A stretch of DNA of 30,571 bases, from positions 1 through 30,571 of the IMG/VR virus record IMGVR_UViG_3300027788_001042; one strand, 5' to 3'. The notes beneath the pieces were generated by a model. The model saw nothing but the letters and a program-made list of their open reading frames with translations, did no database searches and had not been told where the DNA came from. This stretch comes from a virus. The position numbers were made by a program, and so were the translations under genes. Position 1 is the stretch's first letter. Each line of letters begins with the position of its first letter. Of the stretch, positions 6,494-15,067 are shown one piece after another.

Positions 6494-7510
6494 ATGCCAA
6501 GACCAGACTTATTCATGCAAGAGCGAAGAGAGCAGACTGACACACGGCTAGCCTTCCCTAACGCGCCATTCCCTCACGCGATTCAATTCATATTTAAAAA
6601 GTATGATTACAACGAGTATGTGACTAATAGCAGGACTGGTAATCTAAACGGTGATGGCGATGGTTCTGTATCAACGCAATGGGCTAATGCAAAATCTAGG
6701 CGAGTAGCAGCGTTAGAGAAAGAAAGTACAGTTATCGAATTACCAATGCCACAAAATCTTACGGATGCTACTGGCTTGCAGGTAGGTGGTTTTGAACGTT
6801 CGATGTTAGAGGCGTTTATAGGCGAAAGGGCAGGAGCTCTATTAGCTGATGGCGGTGTTAGCAGTCTCACCACTGCACTTCAAGGATTAGGTGGCAACAT
6901 TGCCAGTCTAATAAGCAATAATAACGGTGAACGCGCAGCCTTTGGTAAGAGCTTAGGGGTTGGTGGGGACACCGTTAAGAAAGTATTTGCGGCTATTGGT
7001 AAACAAGCATTATCGAGTGTCGCAGGCGAAAAAAATATGGCTGCTGTAACAGGAACAGCAACGAATCCTCAAGAAACATTATTCTTTAGCGGTGTTGATT
7101 TAAGATCATATCAGTTTGATTTTAAACTCTTTCCTGAAAGTCCTGAAGAAGCGGAAACAATTAGAAAGATTATTAGAACAATTAAAAGACAAACATTGCC
7201 TACTGTTAGAGATATGACTAACGGTAATGAATCAATCGCAGAGTTTGGTGGTAGTGCATTTACTAAAGCATACTTAGAATACCCAGCAATAGTATTAGTT
7301 AATCTATTAGGTATAGATGAAAGACATTTTACAAAATATAAACCATGTATGATTAAATCGTTTGACGTTTCGTACAGTTCAACAATTGCAGAAGGTGGTG
7401 TACCTGCGCAAGTCGATATACAAATATCTCTACAAGAAATAGAAATACAGACTGCAGAAGATTATGGTGCAGGGAATGATAAAGGGTCAGTTGACGCGGG
7501 GAGTAACTAA
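6494..7510 (+). CDS. 48: Baseplate tail-tube cap gp48
   Basis: Caps the central hub and, with gp54, provides the platform for tail-tube polymerisation. The 338 residues (T4 gp48: 364) have a variable N-terminus, a Gly/Ala/Ser-rich helical middle (about 95-180), and a C-terminal tube-like domain. In that domain DLRSYQFDFKLFPESPEEAE (about 202-221) and KPCMIKSFDVSYSS, then VDIQISLQEIE, match the gp48 family, including the typical final strand before a short charged tail. The ribosome site AGGA lies 7 nt before ATG 6494. It is the first gene of the rightward late operon, behind an exact late promoter box. Its stop overlaps the gp53 start by one base (TAATG), so translation is probably coupled. 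Confidence 0.82.
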   Translation: MPRPDLFMQERREQTDTRLAFPNAPFPHAIQFIFKKYDYNEYVTNSRTGNLNGDGDGSVSTQWANAKSRRVAALEKESTVIELPMPQNLTDATGLQVGGFERSMLEAFIGERAGALLADGGVSSLTTALQGLGGNIASLISNNNGERAAFGKSLGVGGDTVKKVFAAIGKQALSSVAGEKNMAAVTGTATNPQETLFFSGVDLRSYQFDFKLFPESPEEAETIRKIIRTIKRQTLPTVRDMTNGNESIAEFGGSAFTKAYLEYPAIVLVNLLGIDERHFTKYKPCMIKSFDVSYSSTIAEGGVPAQVDIQISLQEIEIQTAEDYGAGNDKGSVDAGSN

Positions 7511-7890
7511 TGGGAACTAAATATTTTGAAAACTTTCCTATCATAAATTACGAAGGTAGAAAGGTACGAGACATTACTCGAAGAGCGTCATTCATCGGTG
7601 CAGTTAAGAATAACCCTTACGTCTATTATCCGTATACAGTTAAAGAAAACGAAAGAGCTGAAGATATCGCATTAGCATATTATGGTTCTGCAGATTATAT
7701 TTGGCTGGTATATATGGCAAACAATATTATAGATCCTTATTACGAATGGACTATGAGTTCACAAACCTTTAACGATTACTTGGTAGCAAAATATACAGCA
7801 GAATCAGGTCAAACTGGTGAAGATGTTATTGATTGGACAAAAGACACCACGATTGATGAAAACATTTTGTATTATATAAAAACAGTTTAG
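7510..7890 (+). CDS. 53: Baseplate wedge protein gp53
   Basis: Joins wedges together around the hub. The segment VYYPYTVKENERAEDIALAY (about 38-57) then YGSADYIWLVYMANNIIDPY (about 58-77) is the gp53 core: a LysM-like domain with the family W-L-V-Y-M-A-N-N...DPYYEW block. T4 gp53 has the equivalent A-x-x-x-Y-G...YWVLLMCNDNYDPYYGW. At 126 residues it is shorter than T4 gp53 (196) and lacks the C-terminal extension. The start overlaps the gp48 stop (TAATG). LysM is used here as a fold name; sugar binding is not implied. Identity is firm. Confidence 0.88.
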   Translation: MGTKYFENFPIINYEGRKVRDITRRASFIGAVKNNPYVYYPYTVKENERAEDIALAYYGSADYIWLVYMANNIIDPYYEWTMSSQTFNDYLVAKYTAESGQTGEDVIDWTKDTTIDENILYYIKTV

Positions 7891-7900
7891 GAATTAGCAA

Positions 7901-8158
7901 ATGGCAGTTGATAGCATTATCTTAGCACCGGAATCTTTCCGAACAATTTATCTTCGTCGTGAGGATCGCGTGATTATGCGAACTGAGCGTGGTCAGAAGA
8001 TTATTATTAAAAGAATTGTTCCTGAGGACTGGGTTGCTTATCGTATCTTTGAACACGAAACATTAACGAACGAAAATAAGAAAGAAATATTTTTGTTTGA
8101 TAATACATACTTAAATCAATTATCTGCGCAATTTAAAGCCAGTGTAAGTAATCAATAA
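7901..8158 (+). CDS. Small unknown protein in baseplate operon
   Basis: An 85-residue protein with no family I can name. It is basic in the middle (RREDRVIMRTERGQKIIIKR, about 19-38) and ends in a helical, acidic to polar segment. It looks like a beta-rich first half followed by a helix. It has a GGA ribosome site just before ATG 7901 and its stop overlaps the start of the hub gene by one base (TAATG). This coupling to gp53 and the gp27-like hub suggests a minor baseplate component or assembly helper, which is inference from position only. No signal peptide or membrane segment is seen. Confidence 0.6.
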   Translation: MAVDSIILAPESFRTIYLRREDRVIMRTERGQKIIIKRIVPEDWVAYRIFEHETLTNENKKEIFLFDNTYLNQLSAQFKASVSNQ

Positions 8159-9507
8159 TGGAAACATTTAACCCTGGGTACTGTACAGTCGAAGGTGCGT
8201 TACTTCAATCACACGATGGCGAGCAAAAAGAAATAGCCCCATTAATATCTGCGGTTAACCTTGCTCAGGGTTTAGATAGGGCATCTTATAGAGTATCTAT
8301 CTTAATAGCTGATTCTATTGGATTGTTACATAACTTTCCAATTAAAGGTGAAGAAAAGTTATACATGAGTTTAAAGTCGCATGACCTTCAAACTAAAATG
8401 GATTTAAACCTTCAGTTAGTAGGCGTTAGAGACGTACAGCAAGCTGGCGAAAAAATGACGTATACTATTGATTTACTTTCGACAAGTTCTTATGGGGCAA
8501 GCTTAAAGCATATCACTACTGCGTTTAGAGATAAGTCCGCAAAGTATTGTGCAACACAGCTATTTAAAAGTGGCTATGGTAATGTAACAGAAACAGGAAA
8601 GGCTGAAACTGCAACTCTATACAAGTTTACTAAAGATGCGGACCGAGTATTTGTTGCTGAAGAATCGACAGGTAAAATGAAAGTAACAATTCCACATTAC
8701 CCGCCTGCTTCTGCAATGAACTTTATGGCAAGAAAAGCATATAGCTCGAAGTCGCTATCTTCTATGTTTAGATTCTTTGAAACTGTTAAGGGATACTTTT
8801 GGGTAACCGACGAATGGTTATTACAAAATGGTAAACGATCAGGTGTAAAGAAACTAAGCTACTCTGCTGGAACACTTATTCCATTAGATCCAAGAAAAGG
8901 TAGTGCAATTATAGAAAGTATTGAATCGTTAAACTTTAACGAGCAAGTAAACACAATGGCTGATCTTGGCGGTGGTGGTTATAAAAATAAAGTCGTTGAG
9001 ATTGATTTAGTTCAGCATACTAAAAAAGTTCATAGTTATGATTATCTAAAAAGTAAAAGATCATATAAAGGTATGGGTGGTGAAGCACCAACTGCTGAAG
9101 GTCAAAAACATTCTAATAAGTTTATTAAAGAAACCTTTACAGACTCAAACGCACCAACTACTTTTATTATAAGAGATTGGTCAGCACCAGGTTTTGAAGC
9201 AAAGCCAGAGAGTGCAGTTAGAGAAGAACAATTTAATCATGAGATCATGTCTAATAGAATTGCGTATAATTATCATTTAACAGATTCTTCTGCGACCGCT
9301 ACTATAAAAGGCAGATTAGATATTAAGCCGGGAGATATTATTGATGTTACAGTACAAGAACCCGACGTTTCGTTAGGTGAAGGAATGAATAAAAGACAAA
9401 GCGGTTTGTATTTAGTGTTTGGCACTGAACACAGTATTGTTATGGAAGAACTAACCACATCGTTTAGTTTAGTTAAATATGATTGGGATAAAGGTTATGC
9501 TGGGTAA
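8158..9507 (+). CDS. Baseplate hub protein, gp27-like
   Basis: Likely forms the trimeric hub ring above the gp5 spike. The 449 residues (T4 gp27: 391) begin with strand-rich segments (ISAVNLAQGLDRASYRVSIL, then LYMSLKSHDLQTKMDLNLQL), fitting the tube-like domains of gp27. The middle has a helical segment (HITTAFRDKSAKYCATQLFK), also seen in gp27 and gpD-type hubs. The end LYLVFGTEHSIVMEELTTSF matches the last strand of hub proteins before the spike gene. It lies directly upstream of gp5, as hub and spike genes do in many phages, and overlaps it by several bases. The specific gp27 name depends on structure more than sequence, so I leave the symbol blank. Confidence 0.72.
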   Translation: METFNPGYCTVEGALLQSHDGEQKEIAPLISAVNLAQGLDRASYRVSILIADSIGLLHNFPIKGEEKLYMSLKSHDLQTKMDLNLQLVGVRDVQQAGEKMTYTIDLLSTSSYGASLKHITTAFRDKSAKYCATQLFKSGYGNVTETGKAETATLYKFTKDADRVFVAEESTGKMKVTIPHYPPASAMNFMARKAYSSKSLSSMFRFFETVKGYFWVTDEWLLQNGKRSGVKKLSYSAGTLIPLDPRKGSAIIESIESLNFNEQVNTMADLGGGGYKNKVVEIDLVQHTKKVHSYDYLKSKRSYKGMGGEAPTAEGQKHSNKFIKETFTDSNAPTTFIIRDWSAPGFEAKPESAVREEQFNHEIMSNRIAYNYHLTDSSATATIKGRLDIKPGDIIDVTVQEPDVSLGEGMNKRQSGLYLVFGTEHSIVMEELTTSFSLVKYDWDKGYAG

Positions 9508-11221
9508 TAGCGGAGTATCAACTCCACAATTCTTTATTGGCGTTGTAGAAAACAATGTTGATAAAACAATGGAAGGCAGAGTTCAAGTAAGAGCTTTTGG
9601 TTTGCATGGTACACACGAAGATATCGAGACGCAAGATTTGCCTTGGGCAATTTGTGCGGCAGGTAATTACGACCCAAACAATTTCATTCCTCCACTTAAT
9701 TCTTTTGTTTATGGTTTATTCATTGATGGAAGATTAGCACAGCATCCAATGGTTCTTGGTTTAATCCCAGGAACATATAACAAAGAAGCAGATCCTGCTG
9801 TGGATGGCTTTGGCGTTATCGCAGAAAAAGACGGTGATTTATTAGGAAGAGGATATGGACCTAGAGACTTTAACTCCGGGGGTGGTCCTGATAAGTTAGC
9901 TCGTGGTGAAAATCTATTAGAAACATATCTATTAAGTATGGCAGCTAATAGAGTCCACGATCAAAAGATTGCTGAATCAGACGAAACGTGGGCAGAGCCA
10001 CCACCAGCTTACGCTGCAAAGTATCCATATAATAAAGTTTTAAAAACAGCAAATCATAGTATTGAATTAGATGATTCTCCTGGTGCTGAACGTATTATGA
10101 TTCATCACAGAGCAGGTTCTTATATTCAAATAGACTCTATGGGTACTGTATCTGAAAGAGCACAAGGAGACCGTTATGAAATTAACATCGGAACGAAACA
10201 TGAATCGTCAGGTCATAGTGCTATTACGATTAACGGTAATGCTCATGTCTATGTTAAAGGTAATAAGACAGAAGAAATAGAAGGCGATTATAAAATGCTT
10301 GTTCATGGCAATGCCGAGTTTGGTGTTGGTGGACAATTAAATCTAAACGGTGGTACACAAACTCAAATTCGTGGTGGTGACGTTAAGATCGAAGCAAACG
10401 TCGGTATTATGACACTGATGGGTAAAAAGGAAATACAGTTTGAAGCAACGAATCAATTAAACTTTGTTTCTCAAAATATAAAGAACACTGCGCTATTAAG
10501 TTATGATGTATATTCTAATAAGAGTATTAAATTTACTTCTATAATGGATATACATAATGTTGCTTCTAACATTGTTAACTTTGCGAGTGGTTTACTTCCA
10601 CCATCACCTTTAAGTGGTAGTGCAGGATTACCTATAAGTGCTGGGTGGAGTTTAACTACTCCTGCTGTACATATTGCTGCGATAACAGGATCCTTTAGTG
10701 GAATATGGAATGCAGGTGTTATAAATGGTGGAGTAGGTACGTTCACTGGACTTAATGCAACAGGTGCTGCACTAACTACTTTGAATGCTACCACTATTAA
10801 TGCCTCAGCAGTGAATACAACTATACTTGCTGCTCCTCTACCTTCAGGAGCTGTTACTGCAAATGCTACTCGTCTTATTGCATTACCTACAGCGCCAACA
10901 ATTGCTATACCTACTCTTCCTGCTATTACGATACCTGCTACAAGTATACCACTTGCGTTACCTGTCCCTGGTGCTAGTTCAGGTTGGGCTTATCCTACAG
11001 GTAATAGTCCAGTGTTCTTTGCTAAAGTATTAACAAGTCCATTCTCATTGATTACAAACTTTCCTCCATTAGGAAGAGGTGCATGGGGTATGACCGAAGT
11101 TAAAATGCCTGAACCACCAAGTTATTCAATGTCTTGTTTAGCTCCTGGGTATTTCTCTCAGGGTTGGGCAGGCGGTTATTTGTCTCCGACTGATGATTCT
11201 GCTAAAGGAGAAATATTCTAA
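9497..11221 (+). CDS. 5: Baseplate central spike gp5, without lysozyme domain
   Basis: Trimeric needle below the hub that pierces the outer membrane. Residues 1-110 form the OB-fold: FFIGVVENNVDKTMEGRVQV, RAFGLHG, DLPWAICA, then PMVLGLIPGTYN, as in gp5 and VgrG spikes. A linker follows, then a repetitive beta-prism/helix part (about 190-330; YIQIDSMGTV, AITINGNAHVYVKG and QLNLNGGTQTQIRGG turns). T4 gp5 carries a lysozyme of about 165 residues between these parts; here there are only about 70 linker residues and no lysozyme motif. The final 200 residues are unusual, rich in Ala, Thr, Ile and Pro with TIPATSIPLALPVPG-like segments. ATG 9497 has a GGATAAAGG ribosome site; an ATG at 9479 in frame lacks one. 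Stop overlaps the next start (TAATG). Confidence 0.85.
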   Translation: MLGNSGVSTPQFFIGVVENNVDKTMEGRVQVRAFGLHGTHEDIETQDLPWAICAAGNYDPNNFIPPLNSFVYGLFIDGRLAQHPMVLGLIPGTYNKEADPAVDGFGVIAEKDGDLLGRGYGPRDFNSGGGPDKLARGENLLETYLLSMAANRVHDQKIAESDETWAEPPPAYAAKYPYNKVLKTANHSIELDDSPGAERIMIHHRAGSYIQIDSMGTVSERAQGDRYEINIGTKHESSGHSAITINGNAHVYVKGNKTEEIEGDYKMLVHGNAEFGVGGQLNLNGGTQTQIRGGDVKIEANVGIMTLMGKKEIQFEATNQLNFVSQNIKNTALLSYDVYSNKSIKFTSIMDIHNVASNIVNFASGLLPPSPLSGSAGLPISAGWSLTTPAVHIAAITGSFSGIWNAGVINGGVGTFTGLNATGAALTTLNATTINASAVNTTILAAPLPSGAVTANATRLIALPTAPTIAIPTLPAITIPATSIPLALPVPGASSGWAYPTGNSPVFFAKVLTSPFSLITNFPPLGRGAWGMTEVKMPEPPSYSMSCLAPGYFSQGWAGGYLSPTDDSAKGEIF

Positions 11222-12765
11222 TGGAAGTATGTATTGATAGAGATGATCAAACAACTTTAAATAAGTTAGCTCTCACAAAACTAAATGTCGTTGATTCTGA
11301 AGGTAGATTTAATCTTTCTCAAATAGACGCAATTACAGAAGATCTTGCTAAGAACATTATTCTTGAAGCTGAAACAAATCCTCTTATAGTAGCAAAGAAC
11401 AAATACGGTGATGGAATATATACTGCCACTGATTATTTAAATGGATTACTTAGACAACAAATCGGTAGTCTTACACAGTTCCCTGATTTAGATGCAAGAT
11501 GGAATAAAGGTAATATCTCTAGTCTTGAAACTGCTGATTTCCTTAAGGCATATAATTATACTCCTTCTGGTTTTACAGAGGAAAGCGATTCTCAAAAGTT
11601 AGCACGAAATCTAGATTCGTATTATAAAAACGATTTCAGTTCAAGTATACTTGGTGGATTCTGTGATAGGTTTGAATCTGTCTTTGCTTCAATAGACGCG
11701 TTCTTCGATCTAATTGGAGTAGTTGAAGGTCTCATAGCTGATGTATTAGATTTTGTTGAAAAAGTAAGAACATACGATGGCTTGAAAGATCTAACGGCTA
11801 AAGGTGTAATTGAAAAACTTATTAAACAAATAAAGAAAAAGATTGAAGATGTAATAGATAAGATCTTTACAGAAGTTCAGGATATGGTTGCTAACTTTGA
11901 TCCATCTAAGATTACTGAAGGTTTTGAAACTTATGTAGATAAATCTGTTGTGAAAGGGATAATGACAACACGCGAACAAATGTGCGCATTGTTTACGGAC
12001 GAAAATAAGAAAGGCATTAAAGATAAAGTATTAGGTTTAATTGATTACGCAGTTAGTTTATTTGAGAGTCCTGGGATTGAAGAAATTCAATTCATTATCG
12101 CAAGAGTATGTGCAATGGCTGCAAACATCGAAGCTTTAATACGAGACATCAATTCACCGCTTGATAACTACGCAAATAGATATGGTCAAATCGTAAATAG
12201 ACTTAAGAATATATCAAATGTTAATAGCGGTGGCGCAATTGCAGCTGGAGCGATACGTTTCTCTCCAACAACTAGGCAATCTGTAATAAATAGATTAGAA
12301 GGCAGATGGACTAAGCCTGATGGGAAGTCTATTACAAATACAGGTAAGGCTCCTACTAATATTGTTCCTATTACTGCTAAGGATTATAAAGATCTTCCAA
12401 GATGTGGTAATGTATTTAAAGGAACTGATACAGTCTTTGGTGTTGAAGGAGATAGCTTCGATGAAAAGGATGGCATTGGAATTTACGCCTATACTCGCGT
12501 TGATCTTGATGTTAAGGTCTATCTAAAGAGAGTACAGAAGCTGACGGGAAGCAAGCTTATAATTGTTGACGGCTGGGTAAGTAAAGCCTATAACAAGAAG
12601 ATAAAGGGTGACGAACAAAACAGTCACTTAAGTGGTCTTGTTGTTGATATTAAAAAGGATATGGCCGATCCTGCCAAGTTTATAGAGGACGCGTATTTAA
12701 ACGGGTTCAAATATGTTAAAGAATACGATACACACATTCATTTAGATATAAGAGAAATAATTTAA
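11221..12765 (+). CDS. Baseplate hub protein with C-terminal M15-type peptidase domain
   Basis: Probable virion-borne cell-wall hydrolase. The 514 residues split in two. The N-terminal 340 are mostly helical with coiled-coil stretches (for example DLTAKGVIEKLIKQIKKKIE, about 189-208) and look structural. The C-terminal 120 carry Zn-peptidase marks of the M15 (VanY/M15_3) fold: NSHLSGLVVDI, with His469 and Asp476 in the S-x-H-x-x-G-x-x-x-D pattern, and HIHLDIR, with His507 in the H-x-D-x-R pattern. These would be the zinc ligands of an L,D- or D,D-type peptidoglycan peptidase. The usual Arg of the Y-R-S segment is not seen (VDGWVS). The gene follows gp5, which lacks its lysozyme, and starts on the gp5 stop (TAATG). 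The activity is predicted, not shown. Confidence 0.78.
   Translation: MEVCIDRDDQTTLNKLALTKLNVVDSEGRFNLSQIDAITEDLAKNIILEAETNPLIVAKNKYGDGIYTATDYLNGLLRQQIGSLTQFPDLDARWNKGNISSLETADFLKAYNYTPSGFTEESDSQKLARNLDSYYKNDFSSSILGGFCDRFESVFASIDAFFDLIGVVEGLIADVLDFVEKVRTYDGLKDLTAKGVIEKLIKQIKKKIEDVIDKIFTEVQDMVANFDPSKITEGFETYVDKSVVKGIMTTREQMCALFTDENKKGIKDKVLGLIDYAVSLFESPGIEEIQFIIARVCAMAANIEALIRDINSPLDNYANRYGQIVNRLKNISNVNSGGAIAAGAIRFSPTTRQSVINRLEGRWTKPDGKSITNTGKAPTNIVPITAKDYKDLPRCGNVFKGTDTVFGVEGDSFDEKDGIGIYAYTRVDLDVKVYLKRVQKLTGSKLIIVDGWVSKAYNKKIKGDEQNSHLSGLVVDIKKDMADPAKFIEDAYLNGFKYVKEYDTHIHLDIREII
12403..12762 (+). other. M15-type peptidase domain (part of the 11221-12765 gene)
   Basis: Codons about 395-514 of the gene. 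Predicted zinc ligands are His469, Asp476 and His507. The spacing and the flanking G473 and R511 agree with Pfam Peptidase_M15_3. The catalytic acid cannot be assigned with certainty; Asp503 and Glu501 are candidates. Confidence 0.7.
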
Positions 12766-13184
12766 TGTCAATAGCAACATATCTATCGCCAACAAAGAAA
12801 AAGATCAGTTTAAATGCTGACTTTAGAAAAGACTTGCTTATTAGCCCAGTCTCGAAAGATCTTGCTATACTTAAAGATGAAGACGCAGTTAAAGAATCAA
12901 TAAAGAATCTTATTCTTACAGATCGTGGTGAACGTTTAATGCAACCTTATTTAGGTGGCAATATAAGAGCAATGCTTTTTGAGAACTTAACACCAGGAAC
13001 ACTGAAATTAATTAAAGACAGAGTAACAACTACAATTGAAACGTATGAGCCTCGAGCACAGTTAATAGACGTATTCGTTTCAGGTGATATGGACACAGCT
13101 AATGTTTCCGTAAGAATTACCTTTTACATTCGCAACGCAGAGCAACCAATTCAGTTAGATGTTATTTTACAAAGGAACAGATAG
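12765..13184 (+). CDS. 25: Baseplate wedge protein gp25
   Basis: Small wedge protein with a lysozyme-like-named but structural fold (GPW_gp25 family), linking the sheath to the baseplate. The 139 residues (T4: 132) contain DEDAVKESIKNLILTDRGER (about 39-58) and then LMQPYLGGNIRAMLFE, the family core R-G-E-R...P-x-x-G-x-x-x-R-x-x-L-F-E. The TYEPR motif (about 93-97) follows, the EPR loop shared by phage gp25 and type VI TssE. The start overlaps the previous stop (TAATG). Identity is firm; no hydrolase activity is expected. Confidence 0.93.
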   Translation: MSIATYLSPTKKKISLNADFRKDLLISPVSKDLAILKDEDAVKESIKNLILTDRGERLMQPYLGGNIRAMLFENLTPGTLKLIKDRVTTTIETYEPRAQLIDVFVSGDMDTANVSVRITFYIRNAEQPIQLDVILQRNR

Positions 13185-13186
13185 AG

Positions 13187-15052
13187 ATGGCAAATCCAAA
13201 GACTCCAATTACAGAACTTGACTTTGATAGTATCAAGGAACAGCTAAAACTGTATTTACAAACGCAGACACAATTCAAGGATTATAACTTTGAAGGGTCG
13301 AACATGAGTGTTCTTCTCGACGTGTTGTCGTTTAATAGTTATCAGAATAACTTCTATACTAATATGGCAATTAACGAAATGTTTCTTGACTCTGCCGTCC
13401 TTAAGAATTCAATCGTTTCACACGCAAAAGAATTGAACTATCTTCCAAGATCTCGTAAATCAGCAAAAGCAACGATCACTGTTACTATTACAGATAACAC
13501 TGCAACTGCATCAACTATTACGATTCCTCAATATGCGCCTTTTAGTTCAACGTATCAAGGTGAGACTTATAACTTTGTAACTAATAAGTCATATACGGCA
13601 AGAAGAACTGAACTGGGTAAATATGTAGCAGAGAATGTTGATATTTACGAAGGTGAAATGTTAGTCAGTTTCCAAAAAGAAGGATTTATTGTAGACTCTG
13701 ATGGAGTCTTGAGAGTTAACTTAACAAACAATGAAGTAGATACTGATTCACTTGTAGTGTTTGTTGATGCTGAAGCAACTGACGATCAGAATATCTTTAT
13801 AAGATCAAATACAATCTTTGGTGTTAAACCATTAGATAAAGTATTTTATGTTGAACCTTATCTTGATGATAAGTATGCTGTTTACTTTGGTAAGAATAGT
13901 TTTGGATTACAGCCTGAAGAATTCGAAGATGTAAGAGTACGATATAGAATTACATCTGGTGAAGAAGCTAACGGTGCATCCACTTTTAACGCAACCTTTA
14001 TTGAAGGTGCAACTATTTCTAATACAACAACTGCTGCGGCTTCGGGTGGTGCTGAAAGAGAATCAATGGAAAGTATTAGATACTTCGCTCCTAAGGCATT
14101 ACAGATTCAAGAAAGAGCAGTTACTACATCTGATTACGAAATACTATTAAAACAAGCTTTCCCTGAAATTACTGCTGTGTCTGCATACGGTGGCGAACAG
14201 TTAGATCCACCACAATATGGAAGAGTAGCAATTTCAGTTTATTTAAATGATCAAACAGAAATTATTTCTAGTACATTATCTAATTCGTATATCGCGTATT
14301 TAGATGAAAGAAGTCCATTAGGAATAGAACCTATATTTGTTCAGACTCAATTCGTATATGCTGATATGTCAATTAGAGTTAAGTATACTAGAAAGACTAC
14401 GGAAAAGACAGAAGCTGATCTTGAGGCTTTAGTAAGAACTGCAGTTGCTGCTTATTCGGATAACAATTTAGAAGACTTCAATAAAACGCTAAGATCGTCA
14501 AAGCTTTCTAGTGTTATTGATGCATTGGATACTGGAATTGAGAGTAATGAAATAACAGTAACACCTATTATTGAATATTCTCCACCTCTTAATTATAATA
14601 CGAATCCAACGTTTAAGTTTGAAACTAGTTTAGTTAAGCCTTATCCTTTTAAGAGTACAAGTGGTTTCACAGATTATAAACCTGCTATTAAATCAAGTGT
14701 GTTTGATGTTAAAGGTACTTGTGTATTTTTACAAGACGATGGTTTAGGAAACATGATGTTAGTTACTGATGAAGTAACAAATCCACAGATCACTAATCCT
14801 ACTGCAGGTACGGTTGATTATACAACAGGGTTAGTTAAGCTAACAAACTTTGAAGTAGAATCGTTTACAGGTAGTGCAATTAAGATTACAGCGAAAACAA
14901 TAGAAAACGATATTAAAGCTCCAAAAGGTCGAGTGTTTATTATACGAGATACCGATGTTAAAATAGCAATGGATTTAGAAGAGTTTAAATCTCCAGTAGC
15001 AACTCAGTCGGCAACGAATCCACCTAACACTACTATTAATACAGCTTACTAA
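13187..15052 (+). CDS. 6: Baseplate wedge protein gp6
   Basis: Forms the dimeric iris that holds the wedges together around the hub and drives the baseplate switch. The 621 residues (T4: 660) open with TPITELDFDSIKEQLKLYLQ then QTQFKDYNFEGSNMSVLLDV, followed by SFNSYQNNFYTNMAINEMFL, the gp6/BaseplateJ-type N-terminal signature. LKNSIVSHAKELNYLPRSRK continues it. The segment ERAVTTSDYEILLKQAFPEI (about 305-324) is the classic J-like core motif. It follows gp25 by 2 nt, the conserved gp25-gp6 order also seen in TssE-TssF and W-J modules. Identity is firm. Confidence 0.93.
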   Translation: MANPKTPITELDFDSIKEQLKLYLQTQTQFKDYNFEGSNMSVLLDVLSFNSYQNNFYTNMAINEMFLDSAVLKNSIVSHAKELNYLPRSRKSAKATITVTITDNTATASTITIPQYAPFSSTYQGETYNFVTNKSYTARRTELGKYVAENVDIYEGEMLVSFQKEGFIVDSDGVLRVNLTNNEVDTDSLVVFVDAEATDDQNIFIRSNTIFGVKPLDKVFYVEPYLDDKYAVYFGKNSFGLQPEEFEDVRVRYRITSGEEANGASTFNATFIEGATISNTTTAAASGGAERESMESIRYFAPKALQIQERAVTTSDYEILLKQAFPEITAVSAYGGEQLDPPQYGRVAISVYLNDQTEIISSTLSNSYIAYLDERSPLGIEPIFVQTQFVYADMSIRVKYTRKTTEKTEADLEALVRTAVAAYSDNNLEDFNKTLRSSKLSSVIDALDTGIESNEITVTPIIEYSPPLNYNTNPTFKFETSLVKPYPFKSTSGFTDYKPAIKSSVFDVKGTCVFLQDDGLGNMMLVTDEVTNPQITNPTAGTVDYTTGLVKLTNFEVESFTGSAIKITAKTIENDIKAPKGRVFIIRDTDVKIAMDLEEFKSPVATQSATNPPNTTINTAY

Positions 15053-15067
15053 TTAGAGAGAACAGAT

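Noticed and set aside
6405-6500. Upstream in-frame start for gp4 at 6500, giving 32 more residues
   Set aside because: The family start MAYSGK is at 6404 with a good ribosome site. The longer form would run through the late promoter region and overlap the gp48 start.
9479-9496. Earlier in-frame ATG for gp5 at 9479
   Set aside because: It has no ribosome site, while ATG 9497 has a GGATAAAGG stretch upstream. Six residues make no functional difference, so confidence in this choice is moderate.
10501-11033. Open frames in other phases within the low-complexity end of gp5
   Set aside because: They arise from repetitive codon composition and have no start context or recognisable product.
12285-12292. 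AATAAATA inside the peptidase gene (also at 23753-23760 and 29396-29403) as late promoters
   Set aside because: They lie inside coding sequence and such 8-mers are expected by chance in AT-rich DNA. The 29396 copy, 115 bp before the fibre gene, is the only one I would keep in mind.
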